The position numbers were made by a program, and so were the translations under genes. Positions 1-7,834 of a stretch of DNA of 16,177 nucleotides are shown in pieces. Every line of letters starts with the position of its first letter. Position 1 is the first letter of the stretch. Source of the DNA: Clostridiales bacterium. GTDB taxonomy: Bacteria; Bacillota; Clostridia; Lachnospirales; WQUN01. The stretch is from contig JAITPB010000170.1 in NCBI GenBank assembly GCA_031289625.1, positions 1 through 16,177 of the forward strand, in the 5' to 3' direction. The notes beneath the pieces are model-generated. The model was not told the DNA's origin and made no database searches. It saw nothing but the letters and a program-made list of their open reading frames with translations.

Positions 1-236
1 TGCACTTTCGTATATCCTTGCCCCTTTCCGTTTGCTCTCAAATACCTATTTGTTTTCCACTTAATTCCATTTATTTCTGCCCTTGGACCTTAAAAATTAA
101 TTTGATGCGGTTGTCCTGAGTTTCGGCTGCCAGATTTTACTTTAGCCTGGATCGTTAAAAATCACATTTTGTGAAATACTATGAACGTATCCCGATTGAC
201 GGATGCGTTTTTAAATGTTCATAAGGAGGAACCAAA
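1..236. other. Left-edge intergenic region
   Basis: No convincing coding region is seen. Reading leftward, AAGGA at 15-19 is followed after nine bases by a GTG at 3-5, so a minus-strand gene could start at the window edge, but only two further bases are visible. A short interrupted palindrome, TCACA-TTT-TGTGA, lies at about 162-174 upstream of the DUF378 gene and could be an operator. I could not assign a clear promoter for the 237 gene; AATACT near 174-179 is a weak -10 candidate without a good -35. Confidence 0.3.
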
Positions 237-488
237 ATGAGATCCAGGCCTTTCGACTGGACAGCCCTTACGCTGGTGATCATTGGCGCTATTAACTGGG
301 GACTGGTTGGTCTTTTTAAATTTGATCTGATCGCGACTCTGTTCGGCGGTATGGAATCCTGGCTGAGCCGGATTATCTATGTGCTGATCGGTTTGGCGGG
401 CCTTTATTGCCTGAGCTTGTTCGGCAAGATGGGTCATGACGGGTATCACAGTCCAGACCAATACGGGAATCCCGTGAGAAACGAATAA
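237..488 (+). CDS. DUF378 family small membrane protein (YuzA-like)
   Basis: This 83-residue protein is recognised as DUF378 (YuzA-like) from its core: a first hydrophobic helix ending in the motif INWGLVGLF (about residues 20-28), FDLIATLFGG, then SRIIYVLIGLAGLY leading the second helix (about 45-60). It should be a two-helix membrane protein with a short hydrophilic C-terminal tail rich in Gly, Asn, Gln and His. The biochemical role of the family is not known. The start is set by a strong AAGGAGGAACC ribosome binding site just upstream of ATG 237. It appears to be monocistronic: it converges with the Noc/ParB gene and ends in front of a shared terminator. The family call is secure; no function is implied. 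Confidence 0.85.
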   Translation: MRSRPFDWTALTLVIIGAINWGLVGLFKFDLIATLFGGMESWLSRIIYVLIGLAGLYCLSLFGKMGHDGYHSPDQYGNPVRNE

Positions 489-497
489 AAACTCAAA

Positions 498-550
498 ATC
501 AAAAAAAATCCTCCTTTGCGGATAGCCGGCAAAGAAGGATTTTTTTTGAT
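498..550. terminator. Bidirectional intrinsic terminator
   Basis: The arms 501-519 (A8 then TCCTCCTTTGC) and 529-547 (GCAAAGAAGGA then T8) pair with one mismatch around a nine-base loop. The A tract on the left and T tract on the right allow use on both strands. It separates the convergent DUF378 gene (plus) and the Noc/ParB gene (minus). Confidence 0.9.
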
Positions 551-558
551 TTTATAAC

Positions 559-1374
559 TCAGCTTTGAGCGCTGTAAAAGAGTTTGATTTTGATTTCATA
601 TCCGCCTTCTGTTTCTTCCATAAAATATTCGTTTTTTACCCCGGCTTGATCCATCATGTCCAGCGCCTGCCGCATGGTGTTTGTAAAAATACGGATGTCT
701 TTGATGTAGTGCCGGATCTTGGAAATGGTTTTTTCCGGTTTTGGCGATTTGCGCTTCAGGGCCAGTTCCACCAGTTCCTCCGTTTTTTTGACTGTGAGGT
801 CTCCCGCGATCACCTGTTGGAGTATTTCTTTTTGCAGCGGCTCGTCATCCAGCTTTAAAAGAGCACGGGCATGACGTTCGGTCAAATCGTTTTCCAGCAG
901 AATCTTTTGAATTTTTTTGGGGAGCTTGAGGATGCGAAGCTTATTCGCTATTGTCGACTGGCTTTTGCCAATCCGCTCGGCCAATTGATCCTGCGTGAAA
1001 GCGTAATCCTGCATGAGATTTTGGAATCCTTCCGCTTCCTCCAGAAAATTCAAGTTTTGCCGCTGCAAGTTCTCAATGATCGCCAGAATGGCGCTGTCCT
1101 GATCCGAAATGTTGACGACAATGGCGGGTATGGTGGATAGCCCGGCCATACGCGTGGCCCTGAGCCGCCGCTCGCCGGAGACGAGCTCGTAGGCGTGGCC
1201 GTTGATCAGCCGGACGCTGATCGGCTGCATGACGCCATACTCACGGATAGAACCGGCTAATTCTTCTAAGCCGCCCCGTTCAAAAAATTTTCGCGGCTGA
1301 TAGGGGCTAGGGTTGATTTTATCGACGGGCAAATCCAGGATCTCTCTATTTCCGATGAACGCGGGGTTTTCCAT
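559..1374 (-). CDS. noc: ParB/Spo0J-family protein, Noc-like
   Basis: This 271-residue protein has the ParB N-terminal domain with QPRKFF (26-31), GVMQPISVR (47-55), the GERRLRA box (67-73) and ENLQR (101-105). These are motifs of the ParB/Noc CTP-binding and clamp-forming fold. A helix-turn-helix of the KorB/ParB type follows at about 127-150 (QLAERIGKSQSTIANKL), then a linker and a C-terminal segment (KDIRIFTNTMRQALDMM, 225-241) that is typical of clostridial proteins annotated as nucleoid occlusion protein Noc. Family members bind a palindromic DNA site and spread on the nucleoid; Noc blocks septum formation over DNA. The gene is single and no parA/soj is adjacent, which favours Noc over chromosomal ParB. 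The N-terminus is short and lacks the obvious amphipathic membrane-binding helix of Bacillus Noc, so the name is provisional. ATG 1374 is preceded by AGGAAGAGG at about 7-base spacing. Confidence 0.8.
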   Translation of the reverse strand: MENPAFIGNREILDLPVDKINPSPYQPRKFFERGGLEELAGSIREYGVMQPISVRLINGHAYELVSGERRLRATRMAGLSTIPAIVVNISDQDSAILAIIENLQRQNLNFLEEAEGFQNLMQDYAFTQDQLAERIGKSQSTIANKLRILKLPKKIQKILLENDLTERHARALLKLDDEPLQKEILQQVIAGDLTVKKTEELVELALKRKSPKPEKTISKIRHYIKDIRIFTNTMRQALDMMDQAGVKNEYFMEETEGGYEIKIKLFYSAQS

Positions 1375-1462
1375 GTGAGCGCCTCTTCCTAATTTGAATG
1401 ATCAGCTCCTTTAAACGTTCAGCAATAGAGCCAACTATTTCATCATGAGTTTCGATTCATTC

Positions 1463-1491
1463 AGTATAGCATATTTTTACGGGATCGTTAA
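1463..1491 (-). promoter_or_regulatory. Sigma-A type promoter of the noc-like gene
   Basis: On the minus strand TTAACG (1491-1486) and TATACT (1468-1463) are separated by 17 bases and lie about 90 bp upstream of ATG 1374. The -10 is 5/6 and the -35 is 4/6 to consensus. Confidence 0.55.
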
Positions 1492-1504
1492 AAATTCTAT
1501 ATAC

Positions 1505-1550
1505 CAAAAAAAAAGAAAAAGCCTTATCAAATCAAGGGGCTTTTTCTTTC
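1505..1550 (-). terminator. Intrinsic terminator of hppA
   Basis: On the minus strand AGAAAAAGCC (1547-1538) pairs with GGCTTTTTCT (1523-1514) around a 14-base loop and is followed by a long T run. It lies about 55 bp downstream of the pyrophosphatase stop codon. Confidence 0.85.
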
Positions 1551-1603
1551 TTTGGGAACAATCCAGACGGATTGAACGGAAACGCTTCTGTTTATCTGAA
1601 TTT

Positions 1604-3727
1604 TTACTTAAACAGCGAATTGTTTAGTACAAAATTGGCGAACACAATGGACACCATAGAGAGTAGCTTGATCAAAATATTGATAGACGGCCCGGAGGTA
1701 TCTTTGAAGGGGTCGCCCACGGTATCGCCCACCACAGCCGCTTTATGCTGTTCCGAACCTTTGCCGCCCAAGTGGCCCGACTCGATATATTTTTTGGCGT
1801 TGTCCCAAGCGCCGCCGGCATTGGCCATCATGATGGCCATGACAAAACCACAGACCGCCGCGCCCGCGAGCATTCCCACCACGCCGTTGACGCCCAGCAG
1901 CATCCCGACCACTATCGGTGAGGCGATGGCAATTAAAGCAGGCAGAACCATTTCTTTCTGCGCAGCTTTGGTGCAAATGTCCACGCAGGAAGCGTAATCC
2001 GCTTCCGCAGTGCCTTCCATCAAGCCCTTGATTTCTTTAAATTGCCGCCGGACTTCCATGACAATGCCCTGCGCGGCACGGCCAACCGCCTGCATGGTCA
2101 GCGCGGAAAAAAGAAACGGAAGCATACCGCCGATGAACAAGCCGACCAGCACAGGCGGATTCAAAATAGACGTGTTGAACGTAAAATTAATGCCGGTTCG
2201 TTGAACCAAACCCGTGATTTCATCCGTATAGGCGGCGATGAGCGCCAGCGCCGTGAGCGCTGCGGAACCGATGGCAAAGCCTTTGCCCGTAGCCGCAGTT
2301 GTGTTGCCCAGAGAATCCAGCGCGTCCGTACGCTGCCTTACTTCTTCCGGCAAATGCGCCATTTCCGCAATGCCGCCCGCGTTGTCGGCGATGGGGCCAT
2401 ACGCATCCGTAGCCAGCGTGATGCCCAGCGTCGAAAGCATACCCACAGCCGAAATGCCTACGCCATACAGCCCAGCGCTAAAATTGGATGCGCCGCCGGA
2501 GACAAAATAGCTGATGAGCACGGCGGCGCCCACGATGATCACCGGCAGCGCCGTGGAGAGCATCCCCAGGGAAAGGCCGCCTATGATGATAGTCGCCGCC
2601 CCGGTTTCAGACGTGCCCGCCAGATTTTTGGTGGGGGTGTAAGTATCGGATGTAAAATATTCCGTGCAGAGGCCGATCATATTCCCGGCGATCAGCCCGC
2701 TGAGTACCGCGAAATACACGCCGATGCGTTCCGGGCCCAAAGCGTTCCGAATCAGGAAATAAGACAGAATCGCGATGAGCAGTGAACTGCCGTATGTGCC
2801 TTTGCGCAACGCGGCCAGCAGCGCGGATTGGTTCGCCTCTTCGCTGGAACGAACCAGAAAAGTGCCGACGATCGAGGCCAAAACGCCCACCGCCGCCATG
2901 GTCATGGGCACGATAATACCGTTTAAGCCCAAGCCAGCCGCCACACCCAAAGCGCTGGAGGAAATGATGGATCCTACGTAAGATTCGTACAAATCTGCGC
3001 CCATGCCAGCCACGTCGCCTACGTTGTCGCCTACATTATCGGCGATAACGGCGGGGTTGCGCGGGTCGTCTTCCGGGATGCCAGCTTCTACCTTACCCAC
3101 CAAGTCTGCGCCCACATCCGCCGCTTTGGTGAAAATGCCGCCGCCCACGCGGGCGAACAGCGCCATCGAACTTGCGCCCATGCCAAAGGTCAGCATAGCG
3201 CTCGTGATGTTGGCGTATCTTTCCGCATCTGCCGCGATAGGCTGAACGCTGGTGTAAAACCAATTCAGAAAATAAAACCAAAAGCTGATGTCCAGCAGAC
3301 CCAGCCCCACCACGACAAGACCCATCACCGCGCCGCTGTTAAAAGCGACGCGCAAGCCTTTGTTCAGCCCATAACGGCAGGCGTTGGCCGTGCGTGCGTT
3401 GGCGCTGGTCGCCACCTTCATGCCGATGAACCCAGACAGGCCGGAGAAAAACCCGCCGGTCAAAAAAGCGAATGGCACGAAAAACGTGAGATACCCGAAG
3501 CTGGCGAGCAGAAGCAGAATCACGAACATCACAGCGAAGAAACCGCCCACGCCGGTGTACTGGCGTCTGAGGTAAGCGCTGGCGCCTTTCCGCACGGCCA
3601 AAGAAATCTTCTTCATTTCCTCCGTGCCTTCCTCCTGCTTCATGACCGCCCTGATCAGATAACCGGCAAACGCCAAAGCGATAATGGAGCCGGCCGGCGC
3701 TAGGATAAGCGACGTCAAAGAACTCAT
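1604..3727 (-). CDS. hppA: Membrane-bound K+-dependent, ion-translocating pyrophosphatase
   Basis: This 707-residue polytopic protein is full length for the family (about 16 helices). It hydrolyses cytoplasmic PPi and pumps H+ and/or Na+ across the membrane. Visible PPi/Mg-binding signatures are DVGADLVGKVE (204-214), the acidic DNVGDNVGD run (230-238), and DAYGPIADNAGG (441-452), plus a late DTVGDPFKDT segment near the C-terminus. GNTTAATGKG (474-483) has Ala at 478 and Gly at 481 where K+-independent enzymes carry Lys, so it belongs to the K+-dependent class. Glu248 in GADLYESY occupies the position typical of Na+-pumping or dual enzymes, so Na+ transport is likely but not proved. ATG 3727 follows AAAGGGGG at six bases. 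The gene is monocistronic with its own extended -10 promoter and a terminator. Such enzymes let anaerobes recover energy from biosynthetic PPi. Confidence 0.97.
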   Translation of the reverse strand: MSSLTSLILAPAGSIIALAFAGYLIRAVMKQEEGTEEMKKISLAVRKGASAYLRRQYTGVGGFFAVMFVILLLLASFGYLTFFVPFAFLTGGFFSGLSGFIGMKVATSANARTANACRYGLNKGLRVAFNSGAVMGLVVVGLGLLDISFWFYFLNWFYTSVQPIAADAERYANITSAMLTFGMGASSMALFARVGGGIFTKAADVGADLVGKVEAGIPEDDPRNPAVIADNVGDNVGDVAGMGADLYESYVGSIISSSALGVAAGLGLNGIIVPMTMAAVGVLASIVGTFLVRSSEEANQSALLAALRKGTYGSSLLIAILSYFLIRNALGPERIGVYFAVLSGLIAGNMIGLCTEYFTSDTYTPTKNLAGTSETGAATIIIGGLSLGMLSTALPVIIVGAAVLISYFVSGGASNFSAGLYGVGISAVGMLSTLGITLATDAYGPIADNAGGIAEMAHLPEEVRQRTDALDSLGNTTAATGKGFAIGSAALTALALIAAYTDEITGLVQRTGINFTFNTSILNPPVLVGLFIGGMLPFLFSALTMQAVGRAAQGIVMEVRRQFKEIKGLMEGTAEADYASCVDICTKAAQKEMVLPALIAIASPIVVGMLLGVNGVVGMLAGAAVCGFVMAIMMANAGGAWDNAKKYIESGHLGGKGSEQHKAAVVGDTVGDPFKDTSGPSINILIKLLSMVSIVFANFVLNNSLFK

Positions 3728-3764
3728 CGTATGCCCCCTTTATGAATGATAAATAACATCATGT

Positions 3765-3773
3765 ATTATACCA
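3765..3773 (-). promoter_or_regulatory. Extended -10 promoter element of hppA
   Basis: The minus strand reads TGGTATAAT (3773-3765), a perfect -10 with the TGn extension, about 38 bp upstream of the hppA start. No good -35 is seen at 17-bp spacing, as is usual for extended -10 promoters. Confidence 0.65.
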
Positions 3774-3892
3774 CACATTTTTTCATTTGCATTATTTTTT
3801 CTGGGATGTTTTATGAAAAGTTTGCTGTTATTGGTATTTATTTATAAAGTCTGTCCGCCATTTTTTCACGTCCTGGCTGCGCGTATGGATTA

Positions 3893-6097
3893 TCAAAATG
3901 CCGGCTCACTTTTTGGCTCTTTTTTCACCTTGGAAAGCGCCGCCATAATTTTCTTTAGGCCACTTTTCTCAAACGAAACTGTCACTTCAAAATCAACGCC
4001 AGCCGGTTCAATGGCTATCACCAACCCGCGCCCGTATTTGATCTGGCGCACCCAATCGCCCACCGCAAAATCCAATTCGGTTTGTTTAGGCGCGGGCATG
4101 GCCCGCCGCTCCGGCACATTCGTTTTTCCCCGCAGGGAGAGCTGACGTTTTCGCCCTGGCCGCGCGTCCCGCAAATATTCCGCGGGGATTTCCTCAATAA
4201 AGCAGCTGGGCACGCAGGATTCTGCCTCACCGTTGCGCAGCCGGGACTTCGACATGGAAATCGTCAAGCTTTCTTTTGCCCTGGTCAAGCCTACGTAGCA
4301 GAGACGCCGCTCCTCTTCCATTCCCTCCGGTTCCGGCGCGTTCATACTGCGGAAACTGGGAAACACGCCCTGCACCATCCCCGGCAGAAACACGCGGGGA
4401 AATTCCAGCCCTTTTGCGCTGTGCAGCGTCATGAGAACCACGGCGTCCTCCCTTTCCTGATAATTGTCTATGTCCGCGACCAGCGACACTTCTCCCAGGA
4501 AAGCGTCCAATTCGCTTCCCGCAGAGACGAAGCCCTCCGCCGATTCCAATTCCGCCTCCGCGTCAAATTCAGCGATTTTGCTCAGCAGCGCGTCAATGTT
4601 TTCCACACGGTCGAGACTTTCCGGCGTCTCGTCGAGCAGAAGCTCCTTGAGGTACAGCGTATCGTTCAGCACTTTCCGCGTCAATTCTGTCAGGCTGCAT
4701 ACCGGCATAAAGCCGCGAAAGCCCTCCATCATTTCCCAAAACGTATGAAGGCGTTTGTTGCGGGCATCGGACGGCAGATCGCGCAGCGCTTCCGAAAAAG
4801 ATATCCCCTGTTCATGCGCGTGCGCTTGAATCCGTTTGATCGTGGCATCTCCGATGCCGCGCTTCGGCGTGTTGATGATCCGCAGATATGACAAATCATC
4901 CCTGGGATTGTTCAGCGCCTTTAAGTAGGCCAGCACATCTTTGATCTCCTTGCGCTGGTAAAATCGCACGCCGCCAAACAGGCGGTATGGTATATTATGG
5001 TGCATGAACTGATCCTCTATGGCTCGGGACTGCGCGTTGATCCGGTAGAGCGCTGCAAACTCCGCATACGTACCGCCGCTTTTGACTCTGTCCAAAATCG
5101 TCTGCGCGATAAACGCGGCCTCCCCCTGCTCGTCATACGCCTTAAAATATTGGATCGGCGGCCCGTCGCCATTATCCGTCCACAATGTTTTGCCTTTTCG
5201 GCTGGCATTATGCGCGATGACCGCGTTGGCGGCGTTTAAAATCGTTTGCGTGGAACGGTAATTCTGTTCCAGGCGGATCACCTGCGCATGGGGGAAATCA
5301 TTTTCAAAGTCCAGAATATTGCGGATGTTTGCGCCGCGCCAGCCGTAGATACTCTGATCGTCGTCTCCCACCACGCAGAGATTTTGATATTTTTCCGCCA
5401 GCCGGCGCACCAGAAAATACTGTGCGGTGTTCGTGTCCTGGTATTCGTCTACCATAATATAGCGGAAGCGTTCCTGATAGCGGTTTAATAAATCCGGACA
5501 GCGGTCAAACAGTTCAACGGTCTTCGTGATGAGGTCGTCAAAATCCAGCGCGTTGGCATCTGTCAGCCTTTTCTGATACAGACGGTAGATACAGGCGGTT
5601 CCTTCCATATGAGAATCGCCCTTCACGTCTTGGCTGAACTGTGCCGCGCTCACCAAATTATCTTTCTGAGAGCTGATAATGCCCATCACTTTTTTGGTGG
5701 GATAATATTTCTCATTCAGGCTCAGCTCTTTCACGCAGTCTTTGATGATTTTTTCCGCGTCTTCCGCGTCATATATGGTAAAATTGTTTTCAAAGCCGAT
5801 ATGATGGATCTCCCGCCGCAGGATTCGGACGCAGGCGGAATGAAATGTACTGACCCAGACTTGATCCCCCAGCGGGTTCAAACTGTTGATCCGGTTCCGC
5901 ATTTCCCGCGCGGCTTTGTTGGTAAATGTAATGGCGATGATATGAAACGGATCTACGTCTTTTTCCAGCAGATACGCCACGCGGGTGGTCAGCGCCCGCG
6001 TCTTGCCGGAACCCGCGCCCGCTAAAATCAATACCGGCCCTTCCGTCTGTTCAACCGCTCTTTGCTGCATATCGTTCAATTGGCTTAAATCAATCAT
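3893..6097 (-). CDS. pcrA: ATP-dependent DNA helicase PcrA (UvrD/Rep family)
   Basis: This 734-residue SF1A 3'-5' helicase has every motif in order: Q-motif LNDMQQRAV (7-15), Walker A AGAGSGKT (26-33), Ia ITFTNKAAREM (56-66), Walker B VDEYQDTN (216-223), motif III GDDDQSIYGWRGA (244-256), IV LEQNYRST (276-283), V VVLMTLHSAKGLEFPRVF (553-570) and VI EERRLCYVGLTRAKE (595-609). The C-terminus keeps the Tudor-like fold (GDWVRQIKYGRGLV, about 680-693) that in PcrA contacts RNA polymerase. PcrA works in nucleotide excision repair, replication-fork processing and transcription-replication conflict. ATG 6097 overlaps the end of the PHP hydrolase gene by eight bases, so the two are one transcription unit. 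Clostridial pcrA is often near ligA, but ligA is not in this window. No clear terminator is visible downstream (3728-3892). Confidence 0.96.
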   Translation of the reverse strand: MIDLSQLNDMQQRAVEQTEGPVLILAGAGSGKTRALTTRVAYLLEKDVDPFHIIAITFTNKAAREMRNRINSLNPLGDQVWVSTFHSACVRILRREIHHIGFENNFTIYDAEDAEKIIKDCVKELSLNEKYYPTKKVMGIISSQKDNLVSAAQFSQDVKGDSHMEGTACIYRLYQKRLTDANALDFDDLITKTVELFDRCPDLLNRYQERFRYIMVDEYQDTNTAQYFLVRRLAEKYQNLCVVGDDDQSIYGWRGANIRNILDFENDFPHAQVIRLEQNYRSTQTILNAANAVIAHNASRKGKTLWTDNGDGPPIQYFKAYDEQGEAAFIAQTILDRVKSGGTYAEFAALYRINAQSRAIEDQFMHHNIPYRLFGGVRFYQRKEIKDVLAYLKALNNPRDDLSYLRIINTPKRGIGDATIKRIQAHAHEQGISFSEALRDLPSDARNKRLHTFWEMMEGFRGFMPVCSLTELTRKVLNDTLYLKELLLDETPESLDRVENIDALLSKIAEFDAEAELESAEGFVSAGSELDAFLGEVSLVADIDNYQEREDAVVLMTLHSAKGLEFPRVFLPGMVQGVFPSFRSMNAPEPEGMEEERRLCYVGLTRAKESLTISMSKSRLRNGEAESCVPSCFIEEIPAEYLRDARPGRKRQLSLRGKTNVPERRAMPAPKQTELDFAVGDWVRQIKYGRGLVIAIEPAGVDFEVTVSFEKSGLKKIMAALSKVKKEPKSEPAF

Positions 6098-6818
6098 CCG
6101 CCGTCTCCCCGAGCCCCAGTTTCTCTTTGAACCGTTTTACATTCGTGTTTAAAACCAATTCTTCTGGAATGCCGGAAGCCAGGATGAGTTTTTTCGCGCG
6201 CTCCAGTTCCCCCAGCCGCAGACTGATGTGCGCGTCGCTGGCCGCGACGACATACGCCTTTTTTTGGGCACAGAGTTTCAGCATACGCAGAATGGTCTCG
6301 TCGCCGCCCGCGCGGAACCCTTCCGGGTTTAAAGACTCATCGTTGATTTCCAAAACAGTTCCGGTCGCCTGGGCGGCGGATACAATTTTTTCTATATCTA
6401 TCGGAAAACGCGGGTCGCCGGGATGCCCGATGATTTTAATGCACTCGTTTTGCATGGCGGACAGAATGGCGCGGGTGTTTTCCTCTACGCTGCCGGGCTG
6501 TATACAAGTCAGATGCAGACTGGCGATGACCACTTTCAATTTTCGCAGCAAATCCTGCGGCAAATCCACTTTGCCTTCAAAGTCCAAGATATTGAGTTCG
6601 ACGCCGGATAAAATTTCCACGCCGTACATCTTGGGCGGCAGACATCGCAAATTGGTAAAATGAAGCGCGCCGAAACTCCCCGGTATCTCCGGCGCGTGAT
6701 CTGTGATGGCGATGAGGCGCAGCCCTTTGGCGGCAGCGGCGGCGGCGTTTTCCGCGATGGTGCTGTAAGCGTGCCCGCTGGCAATCGTATGGCAGTGTGT
6801 GTCCAAAATAAAATCCAT
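6090..6818 (-). CDS. PHP-domain metal-dependent hydrolase (YcdX-like phosphatase)
   Basis: This 242-residue PHP-family protein matches E. coli YcdX through its full set of metal ligands, numbered from the chosen start: DTHCH (H8, H10), H16 in SGHAYST, TDHA (D40, H41), E74 in SGVELN, H102 in ASLH, H132 in GHPGDPRF, and SDAH (D195, H197). YcdX-type proteins hold a trinuclear zinc site in a seven-stranded barrel and act as phosphatases; the natural substrate is unsettled. ATG 6818 is preferred because AAGGAGT ends seven bases upstream; the ATG at 6824 would leave only one base to that site. It is translationally coupled to pcrA by an eight-base overlap. It follows yesL by about 50 bp across a terminator, so its transcript depends on read-through or a weak local promoter not confidently seen. 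Confidence 0.9.
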   Translation of the reverse strand: MDFILDTHCHTIASGHAYSTIAENAAAAAAKGLRLIAITDHAPEIPGSFGALHFTNLRCLPPKMYGVEILSGVELNILDFEGKVDLPQDLLRKLKVVIASLHLTCIQPGSVEENTRAILSAMQNECIKIIGHPGDPRFPIDIEKIVSAAQATGTVLEINDESLNPEGFRAGGDETILRMLKLCAQKKAYVVAASDAHISLRLGELERAKKLILASGIPEELVLNTNVKRFKEKLGLGETADD

Positions 6819-6847
6819 ATGCATACTCCTTTATCAAAATATTAATC

Positions 6848-6879
6848 AAAAAAAGGCGCAGCCGCGATCAGGACTGCGC
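6848..6879 (-). terminator. Intrinsic terminator overlapping the yesL stop
   Basis: On the minus strand GCGCAG (6879-6874) pairs with CTGCGC (6861-6856) around a 12-base loop, followed by C and a run of seven T. The stem begins inside the last codons of the YesL-family gene, so termination is immediately coupled to its stop codon at 6868-6870. Confidence 0.8.
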
Positions 6880-7488
6880 ATCTTTATCGATCTCAGGGCG
6901 GTATTTCTTAAAAACTTGCATCAATAGAGAAGAGGTTACATAGGCGTAGACACCCATGGCGGCCAAAATAAATGGAAAATAAAGAGACACGGCGAAACCG
7001 GCGGCCAAAGCGGCGGCCATACAGACAATGGAGGTAACTATATGCCTATTGGCCAGAACAAAGGATGATTTGACGCTTTCAAATAATTTGATGTCAAACC
7101 GGGCGTTGATCGGAAAAATATACAGAGAGATCAAGCAAATCTCAATGAGACAACAGATTTGAACAGGCAGGAGAAAAATTTTCAGCCTGCCTGTCAGGTC
7201 AATATTACGGATGTTGACGAGTATAATTCCGCCCGCCAAAATCAGCAAAAGCCAAATCAAAGTGGATTGCTTAAAATTTGATTTGAAGCTGCTCCAAAAA
7301 TCGCGGAAGATATAGCCTTCCCGGTCGGAAATCCGGCGCGTCATAACATAATACAGCGCCGTAGTGGACGCGCCCGCGGTAAAAAGCGGCAGACTGAAAA
7401 GGATCCAGCACAGGCTCAAGAGGAGGATATCCGCGATCAACCCGCCAATTTTATCAAAGGGACCGTCCATGCCGAAAAAGCCGCCCAA
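6868..7488 (-). CDS. YesL family (DUF624) membrane protein
   Basis: This 206-residue protein has the DUF624/YesL layout: an N-terminal GGFFGMDGPF segment, then helices at about 15-40 (ADILLLSLCWILFSLPLFTAG), 75-92, 103-125, 148-170 and 172-190. The ASTTALYYV stretch after helix 1 is typical of the family. YesL-like genes often accompany carbohydrate ABC transporters, but none is nearby, and the function is unknown. The start is TTG 7488, because AAAAGGAG lies eight bases upstream and the N-terminal GGFFG sequence before Met7 fits the family; ATG 7470 would remove it. It has its own strong promoter (7539-7567) and a terminator overlapping its stop. Confidence 0.88.
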   Translation of the reverse strand: MGGFFGMDGPFDKIGGLIADILLLSLCWILFSLPLFTAGASTTALYYVMTRRISDREGYIFRDFWSSFKSNFKQSTLIWLLLILAGGIILVNIRNIDLTGRLKIFLLPVQICCLIEICLISLYIFPINARFDIKLFESVKSSFVLANRHIVTSIVCMAAALAAGFAVSLYFPFILAAMGVYAYVTSSLLMQVFKKYRPEIDKDAQS

Positions 7489-7538
7489 TGCAACCGCTCC
7501 TTTTGAAACTTGTTCAGGCTATTATTTTATATTGTACC

Positions 7539-7567
7539 ATTATAGACGCAAGAGAGGAAATTTGCAA
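7539..7567 (-). promoter_or_regulatory. Strong sigma-A promoter of yesL
   Basis: On the minus strand TTGCAA (7567-7562) and TATAAT (7544-7539) are separated by exactly 17 bases and lie about 50 bp upstream of the TTG start at 7488. Confidence 0.8.
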
Positions 7568-7720
7568 GCGGGCCAGCCAGTGGTGACGAGAGAAAAAAGC
7601 AACTCCGGAAAAAAATGATTGATCGTCTTTTTTAGCTTCTTTTTTAGCTCGCAGGCTGAATTTTTTTCTTCACGCATTTGTGTTTTTTTGTTCTGGTTAT
7701 TCGTGGGCGGCTTGCTCACA

Positions 7721-7805
7721 ATAAAACCTCCCTTTTGGGTTTGAGAAAAAATTTGTTTGGACAAAACATTTTATCTCAAGTTTACCCAAAACGGGAGGTT
7801 TTTTA
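7721..7805. terminator. Long foldback hairpin, probable bidirectional terminator
   Basis: The outer arms 7721-7746 (AAAACCTCCC, TTTTGGGT, GAGA) and 7774-7805 (TCTC, ACCCAAAA, CGGGAGGTTTTTT) pair with small bulges. The inner part (AAAAATTTGTTT against ACAAAACATTTT) can continue the fold, giving an 85-nt structure. The plus strand ends in a T6 run and the minus strand in TTTTATT. It lies just downstream of the anti-sigma-like gene, which it probably terminates. The minus-strand 3' arm contains GGGAGG, so it could also hide a ribosome binding site. Confidence 0.7.
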
Positions 7806-7814
7806 TGGCGAAAA

Positions 7815-7834
7815 ATTTTTAATCGTCAGCACTG
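7815..7834. repeat. 20-bp direct repeat, left copy
   Basis: ATTTTTAATCGTCAGCACTG here is identical to 8469-8488. This copy ends at the base before the stop codon (7835-7837) of the anti-sigma-like gene. Confidence 0.9.

Larger units (their letters stand above)
7489..7834. other. 346-bp intergenic region between anti-sigma gene and yesL
   Basis: Apart from the yesL promoter (7539-7567), the foldback hairpin (7721-7805) and one copy of the 20-bp direct repeat (7815-7834), this stretch is AT-rich with homopolymer runs. A tandem CTTTTTTAGCT motif lies at about 7628-7650. A minus-strand frame from GTG 7719 to 7540 (59 codons) has a GGGAGG ribosome-binding-like site, but its last codons run through the yesL -35 and -10. 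I therefore do not annotate it as a gene. Confidence 0.5.

Noticed and set aside
149..1495. 14-base repeat GGATCGTTAAAAAT at 149-162 and 1482-1495
   Set aside because: A single 14-mer match between AT-rich intergenic regions is near chance expectation in 16 kb; one copy overlaps the noc -35 by coincidence of position.
2042..2785. Long plus-strand open frame opposite the pyrophosphatase gene
   Set aside because: It is antisense to a full-length hppA, has an Arg/His/Gln-rich non-protein-like composition, and shows no ribosome binding site.
4082..4891. 269-codon plus-strand open frame opposite pcrA
   Set aside because: It lies antisense to conserved helicase motifs and has no recognisable domain or ribosome site; it is a by-product of codon bias.
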